64,000 nt of DNA from HyVt-105 sp049975425 (GCA_049975425.1 JBNGDI010000013.1:12082-76081); one strand, 5' to 3'. Positions 24,730 through 34,541 are shown, counted from the first letter of the stretch. Numbers and translations: made by a program. The notes: generated by a model not told the origin, from the sequence alone.

Positions 24730-25448
24730 GTTTGATTTTTCTTCACCTGCTGGTTCTCCATGTTTCGGTATTGATAGTTACTGTAATCTTTCTCGAAAAT
24801 CAACTCATACAGATACAGGAAAAAAATATAGTATACCATAATTTCAGAAAATTCCCCGATATTCACCCCAAAACCCCCGTCTTCAAAGATATTCAGGTCT
24901 ACCAGTAACCTGGGAATCACATATGAAAAAACGGTAATGACAGCTGTAATAATAAACCCCTTGGCCGGTATCAGATATCGGATGACCGGGGTTTTCACCA
25001 GGTGTGCAACCAGAGGGGCAATAATAAATAATGCCAGCATCAGCGGGTAAATGGATCGTTTAAACAATCTGGCATTATTCCCCTGGTTGTGTAGGTTCTT
25101 TACACCTGTCAGTTCACGAAAAAAAGTATCTGTATTCCCTTTAAAATACTCTGAAAAATGTTTCCCGTAATCAATCTCTTCAAGAAAAACAAATAAGGTG
25201 AAAAATGCCAGTAATATAAAGGCGATTTTCTCAATGGGTAATTTTTTCTTTTTAACAGCTACTACAGATACAATAAACATCATTAGCAGCAAAACCAGTT
25301 GCAGGTTTTCTACAATACCCAGTTCCCAGTTCACGGACGGACACACAAGTTCCTGAGCCCACCGGATCCCCGAAAAGTACATCATGATCAAGAGAGTAAT
25401 AACCAGAAGCGGCAATATCCAGTACCTGATGTGCAAAGAGGTTCTCAT
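24726..25448 (-). CDS. Polytopic membrane protein with EE-(I)DYGK and NLHN motifs
   Basis: 240 residues, about seven hydrophobic helices. A central loop carries FLEEIDYGKHFSEYF (about residue 90) and ends VKNLHNQGN (about 115). The pairing of an EExxxG loop with NLHN recurs in a membrane family often found near exopolysaccharide genes, but no biochemical role is known to me. It sits at the downstream end of the minus-strand GT4 pair (about 47 bp after the GT4 gene that starts at 26617), so it may be the last gene of that short operon. No catalytic assignment is made. Confidence 0.72.
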   Translation of the reverse strand: MRTSLHIRYWILPLLVITLLIMMYFSGIRWAQELVCPSVNWELGIVENLQLVLLLMMFIVSVVAVKKKKLPIEKIAFILLAFFTLFVFLEEIDYGKHFSEYFKGNTDTFFRELTGVKNLHNQGNNARLFKRSIYPLMLALFIIAPLVAHLVKTPVIRYLIPAKGFIITAVITVFSYVIPRLLVDLNIFEDGGFGVNIGEFSEIMVYYIFFLYLYELIFEKDYSNYQYRNMENQQVKKNQT

Positions 25449-25495
25449 GAGTTTACAATTTTGAAACAGGTTAGCAAATATCCTATAGTAAGTTA

Positions 25496-26617
25496 TTAAA
25501 ATGAATTTTTCTCCAGTATAGATGAGTATAATGCATGATATTCGGTAACAATTTTATCCCATAAATACACTTCCTTTATTTTTCTGACTGCGTTTTCGGC
25601 TTTTTCCACAGATACTTTCATGTCGTGCAACGCTTCTGTAATTTTATTCCCCAAATCCACAGCATCTTTGTTACGGAAGTAAGTCACTTCATTCCCGGTA
25701 AACACCTGGGTGTTTTCAGGGATATCGCTGCATACCAGTGGGGTTCCCATGCTGGCCACTTCAAGCAACATGATGGACATTCCTTCTGTTTCTGATGGAA
25801 AAATAAAGAGCTTTGCCTCTTTGACCAGGGCAAGCAAAACTCCAAGCTGATCCACATACCCGATAAATTTCAGGTTCAATGCTGTATGTTTTTGGATCAA
25901 TTTTTTAATAAGTTGCGGAGCATGGGATGTATCACCTGCTATCACAACATCTCCTTTGTATTGAATGTAATCCAGGGCTTCCAGGAAGGTATGAATTCCT
26001 TTGGTAGCCATAATCCTTCTGGCTGCGAACATAATGTAGCCTTCATGGATAGCATATCGTTGCAGGATCTCGGATGCACCTTTCATATCGATCTTCTCTG
26101 TGATCTCGATTCCGTTGGGTATGAACTGAACTTCTTTTTGGTATTTTGACAGGTAATAATCGGCCAGAGGACGAGATATAGAAGTAAGAGCGGCAGAAGA
26201 ATGAATAAATATCCTTTCGCAAAGTAAAAAATACTTTTTACCCAGCCAGTTCCACTTATCCCTCAAATAGGGTGATTCATGAGAAGTAGCAACGACCCTG
26301 TATTTCTTTGACAGAATGGGAATGACGAATGCCGCATCAATTTTATGAACATGAACAAGGTTAAATTTCCCGTAAAGTAATGCATGCAGAGCACATAGAA
26401 AATAGTAAACAAATACTCCAAAACTTCCGAAAGGCAGGGAAGGGAACTGAACCACATGCACACCCGGCATATATCCCTTTGCTTTCTGATGCCGGTGACA
26501 GTATACGGTTATGTCGAAGTCATCTTTCATTTTTCTCGTGAGATTCTCAATCACCCTGCTGGTTCCCCCTCTTGAGGGAAAATATTTCTCTCCGATATAA
26601 GCAAGCTTCGGTTTCAT
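25496..26617 (-). CDS. GT4 family glycosyltransferase
   Basis: 373 residues with the GT-B fold. The N-terminal Rossmann half has YFPSRGGTSRVIENLTRKM (about 12-30), where the glycine-rich loop binds the acceptor side. The C-terminal half has GYIMFAARRIMATKGIHTFL and the nucleotide-sugar motif TEGMSIMLLEVASMGTPLV, in which the two Glu residues form the family E-x7-E. GT4 enzymes transfer a sugar from an activated donor with retention of configuration. The gene lies 6 bp downstream of another GT4 gene on the same strand. It should add one sugar of the repeat unit; the donor is not known. Confidence 0.9.
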   Translation of the reverse strand: MKPKLAYIGEKYFPSRGGTSRVIENLTRKMKDDFDITVYCHRHQKAKGYMPGVHVVQFPSLPFGSFGVFVYYFLCALHALLYGKFNLVHVHKIDAAFVIPILSKKYRVVATSHESPYLRDKWNWLGKKYFLLCERIFIHSSAALTSISRPLADYYLSKYQKEVQFIPNGIEITEKIDMKGASEILQRYAIHEGYIMFAARRIMATKGIHTFLEALDYIQYKGDVVIAGDTSHAPQLIKKLIQKHTALNLKFIGYVDQLGVLLALVKEAKLFIFPSETEGMSIMLLEVASMGTPLVCSDIPENTQVFTGNEVTYFRNKDAVDLGNKITEALHDMKVSVEKAENAVRKIKEVYLWDKIVTEYHALYSSILEKNSF

Positions 26618-26623
26618 AGGCAG

Positions 26624-27706
26624 CTATCTGGTAAGAGTCCGGATGAAACGGACATATTCATTCCGGAATTTGTTCATTGAATAATTTTCAGTGAGTAGTT
26701 TATATCCGTTCAAACCAAATGATGTCCTTTTTTCATATGAATTTAGCAGTTCATTAAGTTTCCGGGCTATTTCCATATATTCCCGCACCGGCACGATATA
26801 TCCCGTTTCATCATTTTTCACGATTAGCCTGTTATCTCCCACATCGGTAGCAACCACCGGCAGAGAATAACTCATTGCTTCAAGAATGGAATTTGATAAA
26901 CCTTCAAATAACGATGTGCTCAAATAGATATCGGCCTTTTCAAAATATTCAGGCAGGTTTCCCGGATGAATGATCAGATGAACATATTCCGACATATCAT
27001 ATTCATCAATCCATCTTTTTATCTGTTTCTCCTGGTTACCGAACCCTACAATATCGTATTCAATCTCCACCGGCTTCCGAACCAGATGTTCTTTGAGATA
27101 CCAAACGGCTTTTAAAGCGGTATGAAAATCCTTCTGGGGGACAAACCGGGCAACGGTAAGGATTTTGATTTTGTTCTTTTTTTTCCTGCTTATGGCAGCT
27201 GATGTTATTTCTATGCAATTGTGAATGACCAGTGATTTCTCCGGCAGAAAACCTCGCCTGATAAATGCGTTCAGGCCGGAATAACTGTTAAAAATTATGT
27301 AATCGAGCACATATTTTTGCAATAATTTGGTAATGAACTCTTTATATACCGGAAGTTGCTCATTGCGAATACTCCCGACCAGAAACCTGACCCCCGTTAT
27401 TCTTCCGAGGAAAGCCGACCAGAAATTATCACTAGTTAGAAAAGAAAGAACCAATTGTATTCCATTTTTCTTAAAGAACCGGTATAAAATCAACAGTCGC
27501 ACAAACTGTGAGCCTATTGGGTTAATAAGTTTAATCTTGTTTTCTTCGATAAAACGCAGGTATTGTTTATCAGGTTTATTTCCATTTTGTACAACAAGAA
27601 AAACATCAAATTCCTCTTTCAGGGCTTTCGCCAGCAACAAACTTTGTTTTTCAGCCCCTCCGGCCTTTAAGGCCTTGATAAAAATACAGATTTTTGCTGT
27701 GTTCAA
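26624..27706 (-). CDS. GT4 family glycosyltransferase
   Basis: 360 residues. An N-terminal acceptor loop (LKAGGAEKQSLLLAKAL, about residues 13-29) is followed by KILTVARFVPQKDFHTALKA and FEGLSNSILEAMSYSLPVV, the E-x7-E donor motif. It is the first gene of the GT4 pair and diverges from the asparagine-synthetase-like gene at 27833. The 126-bp gap between them should hold two promoters. Its donor and linkage are unknown. Sequence composition is more AT-rich than the housekeeping genes to its left. Confidence 0.9.
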   Translation of the reverse strand: MNTAKICIFIKALKAGGAEKQSLLLAKALKEEFDVFLVVQNGNKPDKQYLRFIEENKIKLINPIGSQFVRLLILYRFFKKNGIQLVLSFLTSDNFWSAFLGRITGVRFLVGSIRNEQLPVYKEFITKLLQKYVLDYIIFNSYSGLNAFIRRGFLPEKSLVIHNCIEITSAAISRKKKNKIKILTVARFVPQKDFHTALKAVWYLKEHLVRKPVEIEYDIVGFGNQEKQIKRWIDEYDMSEYVHLIIHPGNLPEYFEKADIYLSTSLFEGLSNSILEAMSYSLPVVATDVGDNRLIVKNDETGYIVPVREYMEIARKLNELLNSYEKRTSFGLNGYKLLTENYSMNKFRNEYVRFIRTLTR

Positions 27707-27832
27707 AGGAATACCTGTATATTCAATGCAAAGTATATAAAAAACCTGAGCTGCCTGCTTTTTTTCTCAAATATTTCATTAAATTGAATATCCATAATGA
27801 TCTTTACGATAATATGTTGCTATAACTAGAAT

Positions 27833-29659
27833 ATGGCCGGTCTCCTGGGAATGATTACCTCCGAACCTTTCGATTCGGATAAAAACAGAATTCTGAATTC
27901 CATTGACCCGATGCATAATCATCAGGCATGGATTTATGATAACAAAGGAGTATTCTTTGCTGTGACATACAGAAAGAAAAATCCCTGCGGAGGAAACAGA
28001 TATTATGAAAGCGACAAATATGCAGGTATTTTTCACGGTGATCTGGTCGATTATCATGCAATCCCCTGGGACGGACTTATTCAATCCATTGAAAAAAACG
28101 ATTCGTTTTTTCTAACAGGTTTAAACGGGATTTTTTGTCTTGCCATTTTCAATAAACAAGAAAAGAAGCTGTTTTTACTGAGTGATCGAAGATCTCAGGA
28201 TCCGCTGTTTTATTCAAAACAACCGGATCAATTTATTTTTTCAACTGATATTTCCACTTTCTGCCGGTTTAATAATGCACCGGCGTTCGACAAGAAGTGG
28301 TTATATGAGTACATGTTTTTCAACTATCCTGTTTCTGATGTCACTCCGATACAGAATGTACACCGGATACCCGATGCATGTATCATAATCTATGATCATC
28401 CTAACCACCGTATCACATTCAGAAGATACGCGAATAAATTTGAGAAAAGAAAAACCTTATTGAGTGGGAAAAACAGCCTGGAATATGCATATGAAATTTT
28501 TAAAGAAAGGATTCCAAAGTATTATACTGATAGCATGAAGGGCAGTACAGGAGTTGCTCTGACTGCCGGATGGGACACCCGGACATGCCTTGCTTTTGCT
28601 CCTGATCTGGGAGCCATCAGAACCTATACGTACGGAATTCCCGGATGCAGGGATATGACGGAATCAAAAAAACTGGCTGATTTTTTGGGACTTCATCATA
28701 CTGAGATATTTTTTAACCAGGAGTTCACCAGCCAGTTGCCCGAGTTGATCGATAATACTGCATTTCTGTCTTCAGGTTTCAATCATATTGGCAGATCCAG
28801 CCTGCTGTATACTTATTCAACGTTAAGAGAACGATACGATTTCGATAAAATCATAACAGGAATATTTATAGACGGAAATTTCAGAGGTCATGCCCACAGT
28901 CCCGCATTTGTATCAGAAAATTTGAAAAAGTATTTTGCAGACAATCGTTTCATTGAAGGGAAACTGGGATTTAATTATTACCGTCCACTACTGGCCGACT
29001 CTGCTCATGAATATCTATTACACATGTTTAACAAACTAAATAATGAATTGGGAGGCTTACAAACAGGTGAACATCATTTGTTGTTGCATTTATATAAAGG
29101 AGCTCCCAATATTTTTGCCCAGGAGTATAAAATAGCCGATCAGTTTACCACCCTGCGTTCACCCGGATTTGACAATACCTTAATTGAGCTGGCCTTCAGC
29201 ATCAAAGAAAGCACACTCAACTTCAGCCAGTATATGCCCGGACACCGAAGGGGAACTCATAAAGAAATGATCCTTCAGGCATATATACTGAAAAAAAGCA
29301 ATAAACTGTTGGCCAGATTCCCGGTACGACATGCATCACCTGAGGCGGTTCTTCATGGTAAATTTTACTACCTGTTGAATAAATACGGAAACTATTTTCT
29401 GTACAGAATGAAAAATACCGGGAAAAACTATATACCACTGGAAGATAACAATCACTGGATGAATATTCTGTATAAGGATTCTATTGACAGATTCGTTTTT
29501 AATAAGAATTCCTTCATACATGAATTCTTTTCCGAAAATTTTCTTTCTCACTTAAAAGAAAAACGTGAAACCCATATTTTAATGAAAATAGCAACAGTAG
29601 AACTGTTAATGAACTTACTTAACAACGGGTGGGTGAGTTCTAAATATATTAGCAGATGA
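27833..29659 (+). CDS. Asparagine-synthetase-like protein lacking glutaminase Cys, degenerate PP-loop
   Basis: 608 residues. The N-terminal region has the class II amidotransferase fold (MAGLLGMI, LTGLNGIFCLAIFN, DRRSQDPLFYS), but the second residue, the catalytic Cys of normal enzymes, is Ala. The synthetase region from about residue 225 carries a pyrophosphatase-loop equivalent reading ALTAGWDTRTCLAF instead of SGGxDS. Conserved later blocks resemble Asn-synthetase relatives, such as GCRDMTESKKLADFLGLHHTE. Such proteins in polysaccharide loci are thought to amidate uronic acids or other carboxyls using free ammonia, yet the altered loop makes even ATP use doubtful. It sits with the FemAB-like gene as a plus-strand pair inside a minus-strand region. 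Confidence 0.8.
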   Translation: MAGLLGMITSEPFDSDKNRILNSIDPMHNHQAWIYDNKGVFFAVTYRKKNPCGGNRYYESDKYAGIFHGDLVDYHAIPWDGLIQSIEKNDSFFLTGLNGIFCLAIFNKQEKKLFLLSDRRSQDPLFYSKQPDQFIFSTDISTFCRFNNAPAFDKKWLYEYMFFNYPVSDVTPIQNVHRIPDACIIIYDHPNHRITFRRYANKFEKRKTLLSGKNSLEYAYEIFKERIPKYYTDSMKGSTGVALTAGWDTRTCLAFAPDLGAIRTYTYGIPGCRDMTESKKLADFLGLHHTEIFFNQEFTSQLPELIDNTAFLSSGFNHIGRSSLLYTYSTLRERYDFDKIITGIFIDGNFRGHAHSPAFVSENLKKYFADNRFIEGKLGFNYYRPLLADSAHEYLLHMFNKLNNELGGLQTGEHHLLLHLYKGAPNIFAQEYKIADQFTTLRSPGFDNTLIELAFSIKESTLNFSQYMPGHRRGTHKEMILQAYILKKSNKLLARFPVRHASPEAVLHGKFYYLLNKYGNYFLYRMKNTGKNYIPLEDNNHWMNILYKDSIDRFVFNKNSFIHEFFSENFLSHLKEKRETHILMKIATVELLMNLLNNGWVSSKYISR

Positions 29660-29754
29660 TCATATCAAAGGTATAAAAAAGGGTACAAAGTTATTTTTTC
29701 AGTACTTCTTTATTCACCACCACTATGCTGAATTAAACTCACAGAATTTTTATT

Positions 29755-30510
29755 ATGATTACATTTTACATTTCAAAAATACCGGTAAAGAGAAGGTTGA
29801 TATTGTATGCTCATCAACCATCCTTAAGAAATGGGTTATTTAACTATTATTTACAATCCTTCTGCACTGAAAAAAGTATAGGGTTTAAAAGATTCCAAAA
29901 ATATACAAAACTCATCCATATTGCTGATGAACGTTTTACAGAATCCTTTAATAAAAATACGCGCTGGGGTATCAGAAAAGCCATTAAGAGTAGCATTATT
30001 TGCGAAACCACCCATCATTTTCCTTCATTCATAGCCACATACAACACCTTCCATCAACAAAAAAAACTGGAAGGCGCACTAACAGAAAAGAAACTGATAA
30101 AATACGGAAACGCTCTGATCATCCGCAAGGCATACAAGAAGAACAGTCCCATTGTTGTATACCACTCATATTTACTTGATAGGTCCATTCAGCGTGTAAG
30201 AACATTGCATTCGGTTTCAAACATCTGGGACCCAGAATTAACCGGTGAGGAACGATCCCTCATCGGGTGTGCCAACAGGTATTTGCACTACCAGGATATG
30301 CTTTTTTTCAGGGAGCAGGGATTTGTGACCTATGATTTTGGGGGGTATGCCTATCAAACCACTGATGAATCCTTACTGGGGATCAACAACTTCAAAGACA
30401 GTTTTGGAGGAATACTGGTGGAAGAATCCAATTACGAATCGTATCCTGTATATTTGATCAAAGAAACCGGAAATTTATTAAGAAGAATATCAGGTACTCC
30501 AATTCTATAG
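29755..30510 (+). CDS. FemAB-like GNAT-fold acyltransferase
   Basis: 251 residues. It shows the signature of FemAB-like transferases: FNKNTRWGIRKAIKS (about residue 62, N-x-R-x-x-IRKA) and YDFGGYAYQ followed by INNFKDSFGG (about 200-223). Length is shorter than typical FemX because the first domain is reduced. Family members move an amino acid from aminoacyl-tRNA to an amine on a cell-wall precursor. In sugar loci related proteins may acylate amino sugars. It is 95 bp after the asparagine-synthetase-like gene and converges with the Cys-rich gene after 13 bp. The acyl donor is unknown. Confidence 0.7.
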   Translation: MITFYISKIPVKRRLILYAHQPSLRNGLFNYYLQSFCTEKSIGFKRFQKYTKLIHIADERFTESFNKNTRWGIRKAIKSSIICETTHHFPSFIATYNTFHQQKKLEGALTEKKLIKYGNALIIRKAYKKNSPIVVYHSYLLDRSIQRVRTLHSVSNIWDPELTGEERSLIGCANRYLHYQDMLFFREQGFVTYDFGGYAYQTTDESLLGINNFKDSFGGILVEESNYESYPVYLIKETGNLLRRISGTPIL

Positions 30511-30523
30511 AACATTCTCATTA

Positions 30524-31465
30524 TCAAAGTGCAACCCATTCCGGTCCCAAACTGGGAGCCTCACACCGCCTTAGCCATATCTCCCTCCAATACAGTAAAT
30601 TAGCCCGGTAACACCCAAAGCGCTGGCAGGTAACATCTTCGAGAATGACTGTGTTCCGGATATTAACCATTTTCCCCGACTCCATATCAATTATTTTATT
30701 CACTTTACCTGCCACTTTATATTTCCCACCACAAAACGGCAACATATCCGCACTGAACTGAAGTCCCCTGTTTTTCCCCTCATGATCAAGAGTTGACTGG
30801 ATCTCTGATCTTTCTTTCACCTGCACCCATTCCCCCGGTTGCAGATTGAGGTCTTCCGTATCGGTTTTACTCCGGTTTCCTATTAACAACCTACCCGCTT
30901 CCATCCCAATAAACTTTCTGGCACGGTTTATAAAAACATCGGCCATTTTTGATCCAAATACGGAAAGACTCATATCCCTATGCCAAACATCTCGTAAATA
31001 CCAGATAAGCTGTGAAGGCCGGTAAGGAGAGGAAGCTCCCGCCAGTTCCGTGAACTGGCAGATATACCGGCCTTCCTTTATGGTCTGCAAGCTATTCCGG
31101 CCAGACGATATATCATCCCTTGCAGAATTATCTGACCGATCTACAGGCATGTCACTGAGCCATTCTTCTTTCCAGAAAAAAAGGCATCCCCGCTGACAAC
31201 CACCATGTAATGACCCGTCACAGCGCAGATCTTTCAAAAATACGGTTCCCGTCATGCTCCGGAATCCAATGCCATGACCTTCAATACAGGTTCTCCAGGA
31301 AAAATGGGCAATCTGAAATGATTGACCACAGTATTTGATCATTTCGGGCATGAATAACATCCCATCCAGCTTCCCCTCATCATCCAGGGTGGCAACAATT
31401 TCTTCCAAACTGCGTACCCAGACTGTTTGGCCAATACGAAAACGGGCTTTTGATTTTACCAACAT
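30524..31465 (-). CDS. Tandem-duplicated Cys-rich protein of unknown function
   Basis: 313 residues made of two copies of one ~95-residue unit joined by a ~100-residue linker. Unit 1 (about 11-103) reads VWVRSLEEIVATLDDEGK, FMPEMIKYCG (Cys46), then LRCDGSLHGGCQRGC and FFWKEEWL (Cys82, 90, 94). Unit 2 (about 208-299) repeats it as EWVQVKERSEIQSTLDHEGK, ADMLPFCG (Cys245), then TCQRFGC and LYWREIWL (Cys280, 285), with Cys94 replaced by Asn289. The cysteine set suggests metal or Fe-S binding or disulfides, and no signal peptide is seen. I recall single-unit relatives in polysaccharide loci but no assigned function. Confidence 0.75.
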   Translation of the reverse strand: MLVKSKARFRIGQTVWVRSLEEIVATLDDEGKLDGMLFMPEMIKYCGQSFQIAHFSWRTCIEGHGIGFRSMTGTVFLKDLRCDGSLHGGCQRGCLFFWKEEWLSDMPVDRSDNSARDDISSGRNSLQTIKEGRYICQFTELAGASSPYRPSQLIWYLRDVWHRDMSLSVFGSKMADVFINRARKFIGMEAGRLLIGNRSKTDTEDLNLQPGEWVQVKERSEIQSTLDHEGKNRGLQFSADMLPFCGGKYKVAGKVNKIIDMESGKMVNIRNTVILEDVTCQRFGCYRANLLYWREIWLRRCEAPSLGPEWVAL

Positions 31466-31556
31466 GTTTTAACCAGTAAGTCGGGAAATGAAAATATCTG
31501 TTTGGTTCTGAACTTTATCTTCCGTACAGGGCAGTCATCTTTTTAAAATAAAGTTT

Positions 31557-32702
31557 CTAACGGGCGTCCGGTTGATGATTTTTGTTTCCAACAGCTACAC
31601 CTGTCATCTCTTTATATAATTGCAGAGTCCGTCTGATCATCTTATCCATACTAAATTCATTCATTATTCTTTCTCTCCCATTTCTACCCATAACAATAGT
31701 TTGCCCTGGATTGTTCACCAGGTATTCTATTTTTTCTTTAAGTTGTTCTCCGGCAGCATGATCAATGATAAACCCTGTCACCTTATCTACAATGATTTCA
31801 CTGGTTCCTCCTCCATCTGTTGCAATAACAGGTTTCCCCAGAGCCATATACTCCATGATGGCATTGGAAATTCCTTCCGTATAAGTTGTCAGTACACCAA
31901 TATCAAAAACATTGATTATAGATTCAACATCTTCCTGAAATCCGGTAAGTATTATTTTTTTCCTCTGACCTGCCTTAATCATTTTATCAAATTTTCCGAA
32001 ATACACTCCGTCCCCAACAGCCATAAAGGTAATATCGTTTCTTCCCGATGCCATATCCTTTGCCACCCTGAAAAAAGTGTGATAATCCTTTTTTTCCGAA
32101 AAAGTACCCACCATTCCAACAACATATTTTGTTCTGATATCAAATTTAGTCCTGATTTTCTCCGGATCATCAAGCCCGGTTAGCCGTTTCATATCAAATC
32201 CATTATGGATGACCCTGGCTTTATTTTCGGGAACCCGGTAAGCTTGTATTCCCGCATACGAGTTTGACTGAATCACATCGGAGAAAGGGAAAGTCAGCCT
32301 GGCACGCCACCAGCTCCTACTCCATTTTTTGCATTCTGCATTGGTTATCATGGCATTGATAAACGGTACGCGTAATAATTTTGCCAGAGGAAACCCGTAC
32401 ACAGCAGACATGGATCCCCAGCCGTGAATAATGTGGGGCCGGAATTGCCGGCAGATTTTAAATATTTTGTAATAAATGGACGGATCTTTTTTTATTCTCC
32501 GGGTCAGCACGGAAATACTTGTATTGCCAAGAGCATACACATCGCCAAACATAACCAGGTCTTTCAGAACAACAACATGGGCACTGATATCGGGATATTG
32601 TTCAAACGCTTTCAACAGTTCCACAAGACGTCGCTCGGCGCCCCCGATTCCCAGATTCTCAGTAATAATCAATACATTAATATGTTGTTCCCTTCTGTTC
32701 AA
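31557..32702 (-). CDS. GT4 family glycosyltransferase
   Basis: 381 residues. The N-terminal motif is GIGGAERRLVELLKAFEQ (about 17-34), followed by the linker HIIHGWGSMSAVYG. The C-terminal half has YVVGMVGTFSEKKDYHTFF and the donor motif TTYTEGISNAIMEYMALGK with the E-x7-E pair. It is a cytoplasmic or membrane-associated transferase of the repeat-unit pathway. About 78 bp separate it from the Asn-synthetase-like gene upstream on the same strand. The donor and acceptor cannot be read from sequence. Confidence 0.9.
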   Translation of the reverse strand: MNRREQHINVLIITENLGIGGAERRLVELLKAFEQYPDISAHVVVLKDLVMFGDVYALGNTSISVLTRRIKKDPSIYYKIFKICRQFRPHIIHGWGSMSAVYGFPLAKLLRVPFINAMITNAECKKWSRSWWRARLTFPFSDVIQSNSYAGIQAYRVPENKARVIHNGFDMKRLTGLDDPEKIRTKFDIRTKYVVGMVGTFSEKKDYHTFFRVAKDMASGRNDITFMAVGDGVYFGKFDKMIKAGQRKKIILTGFQEDVESIINVFDIGVLTTYTEGISNAIMEYMALGKPVIATDGGGTSEIIVDKVTGFIIDHAAGEQLKEKIEYLVNNPGQTIVMGRNGRERIMNEFSMDKMIRRTLQLYKEMTGVAVGNKNHQPDAR

Positions 32703-32780
32703 GTGAATTCGTTTCGGTTATTGGGAATTCCCGGATGGAAATAATGCATCACGGCATCATACTATAACTCCACACACCTG

Positions 32781-34499
32781 TCAGGAAGACACTTCCGGCT
32801 GAATAAATCCGGCATCCTCATCCAGAAGCTTTTTCATTTTAGAAAGAATGTACATACGAAAGAGCAGGACATGATAGTTCACGCCTGGTTTAGCGATAGT
32901 GCTCTTAAGCATCCCTTTGATTTTATTTGATAAATAATGCTTCATTTTTTTCCTGATAATCTGTTCAATCTTCTGTTTTACCCCGTTTTGTCCCCTTTTA
33001 CCCAGTAATATTTCTGCAAATTCCTCCGGCAACATGGACAAAATTTCAGATGTACCCATTTCGTTTAACATCTCCTTCTGAACCATTCCCGTACTCAGGA
33101 AATTCTCATTTCTGTCGATGGCAATGTGCCGGGCAAAAGGAATGGATGGATCCATGTTGGTCAATATTTCCTTAATAAGCTTTTTGTTCGTTCTCAACTC
33201 ATCAGGCAGTGTCCGGATGGTTCGGAGGATATTTTTGCACAGCAGAGGATTAACAATTTCCAGGTAGGTACTTTTGATATCGTTCAGAGCAGCCATAATA
33301 TGCGACTGGCGGAATTCATGGTAAACCCGGTCGCGGTATGTTGCAAGCGTTTCGTTTTCTTTCTTTTGAAGCCGGTCAGGAATGATCTGATCATATATAC
33401 CATTCGTTCCAATCATTTCAAGATTGGTAAAATCAGAAGCGACAGGAAATCCGATTTTCAACCTGACATGATACTCCGAATAAACCGGGGCCTGCCCGAA
33501 TTCCTGATCTCCTCTGATAACACCCCATGTACATTCGTTGAATAATTCTTTCCATATCCTGAAACCATCCACGTAACCGATAATATGATCAATTCTGCCT
33601 TCACTGCATATCAGGTATCTGTTAAGAATTTTCTCCACCGGTTCAATAGAAGGATGAGTCAGGTAGTACCGGTGATCCTTATTGTATCGCTGTGCCAGCA
33701 ATGCTGCGATGTATGCATCATTGCTTTTCTGAATCCTGGAAGCTGCCAGTCCCCAGGTAATACATGTGAGGTCATCCACATCTTTGAGCATATATAAAAT
33801 GCTTCGGCTATCTGACCCTCCGGAAAGAGTCAATATCCACTTTGAGTAATCCAGATCAAGCGACCGGAATGTCTCGGTCAATGCCCTGAGTAATTCATCC
33901 TCATGGTTTTTTTTATCTCGTTGTACTTCATGGTATTCCAGTTCTTCCCGTTCTACAGAAATTTTCCATTTATTTCTGTCAAGCAGCAGAGAAGAATTGC
34001 CTTCCAGCATTTTTAACCGGTTATCCCATGAATTTCCCGGGCCAGGTGTTCCGGATGAAAGCATCCAGGGAATCACTCTTTCGTTGAAATGAAAATCTCT
34101 CAGAAAAAAAACAATGGCACGCTGCGAAGTGGCCGCAATAAACATTTCCTCATCAAAATAATACCATATTGTACGACTGGCCGTAGCATCGGAAATCACT
34201 TCAACAAATTCTTCATTGCTTCTGAAAAGAGCATACGTTCCGTCAGGAATATCTCGTTTCGGAACCCACCAGTTATTCTGCGGGCCGACCATGGTCCCCA
34301 GGCAAATGCTGGAACCTTTTGCTATCACAACAGGGTTTTCATTGAATATGGCAGAAAATATTCCCTTCCCTGAAATGACCCTGGGATTGGTAAATTTGAT
34401 GTTGTCAGGCTCCAGTCTGCCTGACAGGGCCTCGATATTCTCCCTGGAAAAATAAGAGGGTTTGCCTTTTCTGAAACAAGCGTAAAACAGTTTGGCCAT
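32781..34499 (-). CDS. Asparagine-synthetase-like protein with intact PP-loop, no glutaminase Cys
   Basis: 572 residues. The N-terminal ~190 residues resemble a class II amidotransferase domain but start MAKLFYACF, without the Cys2 nucleophile, so glutamine would not be the nitrogen source. The synthetase domain has an intact pyrophosphate loop, TLSGGSDSRSILYMLKD (about residue 218), which marks AMP-forming carboxylate activation. The C-terminal helices match the Asn-synthetase superfamily. It may amidate a sugar carboxylate or join an amine to an activated acid, as related enzymes do in beta-lactam, lasso-peptide and O-antigen pathways. It is upstream of a GT4 and downstream of the deacetylase-like gene. 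Confidence 0.8.
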   Translation of the reverse strand: MAKLFYACFRKGKPSYFSRENIEALSGRLEPDNIKFTNPRVISGKGIFSAIFNENPVVIAKGSSICLGTMVGPQNNWWVPKRDIPDGTYALFRSNEEFVEVISDATASRTIWYYFDEEMFIAATSQRAIVFFLRDFHFNERVIPWMLSSGTPGPGNSWDNRLKMLEGNSSLLLDRNKWKISVEREELEYHEVQRDKKNHEDELLRALTETFRSLDLDYSKWILTLSGGSDSRSILYMLKDVDDLTCITWGLAASRIQKSNDAYIAALLAQRYNKDHRYYLTHPSIEPVEKILNRYLICSEGRIDHIIGYVDGFRIWKELFNECTWGVIRGDQEFGQAPVYSEYHVRLKIGFPVASDFTNLEMIGTNGIYDQIIPDRLQKKENETLATYRDRVYHEFRQSHIMAALNDIKSTYLEIVNPLLCKNILRTIRTLPDELRTNKKLIKEILTNMDPSIPFARHIAIDRNENFLSTGMVQKEMLNEMGTSEILSMLPEEFAEILLGKRGQNGVKQKIEQIIRKKMKHYLSNKIKGMLKSTIAKPGVNYHVLLFRMYILSKMKKLLDEDAGFIQPEVSS

Positions 34500-34541
34500 T
34501 ATTGCTTATTCATTTGAATAACAAAATTCTTAAGTATTCGT

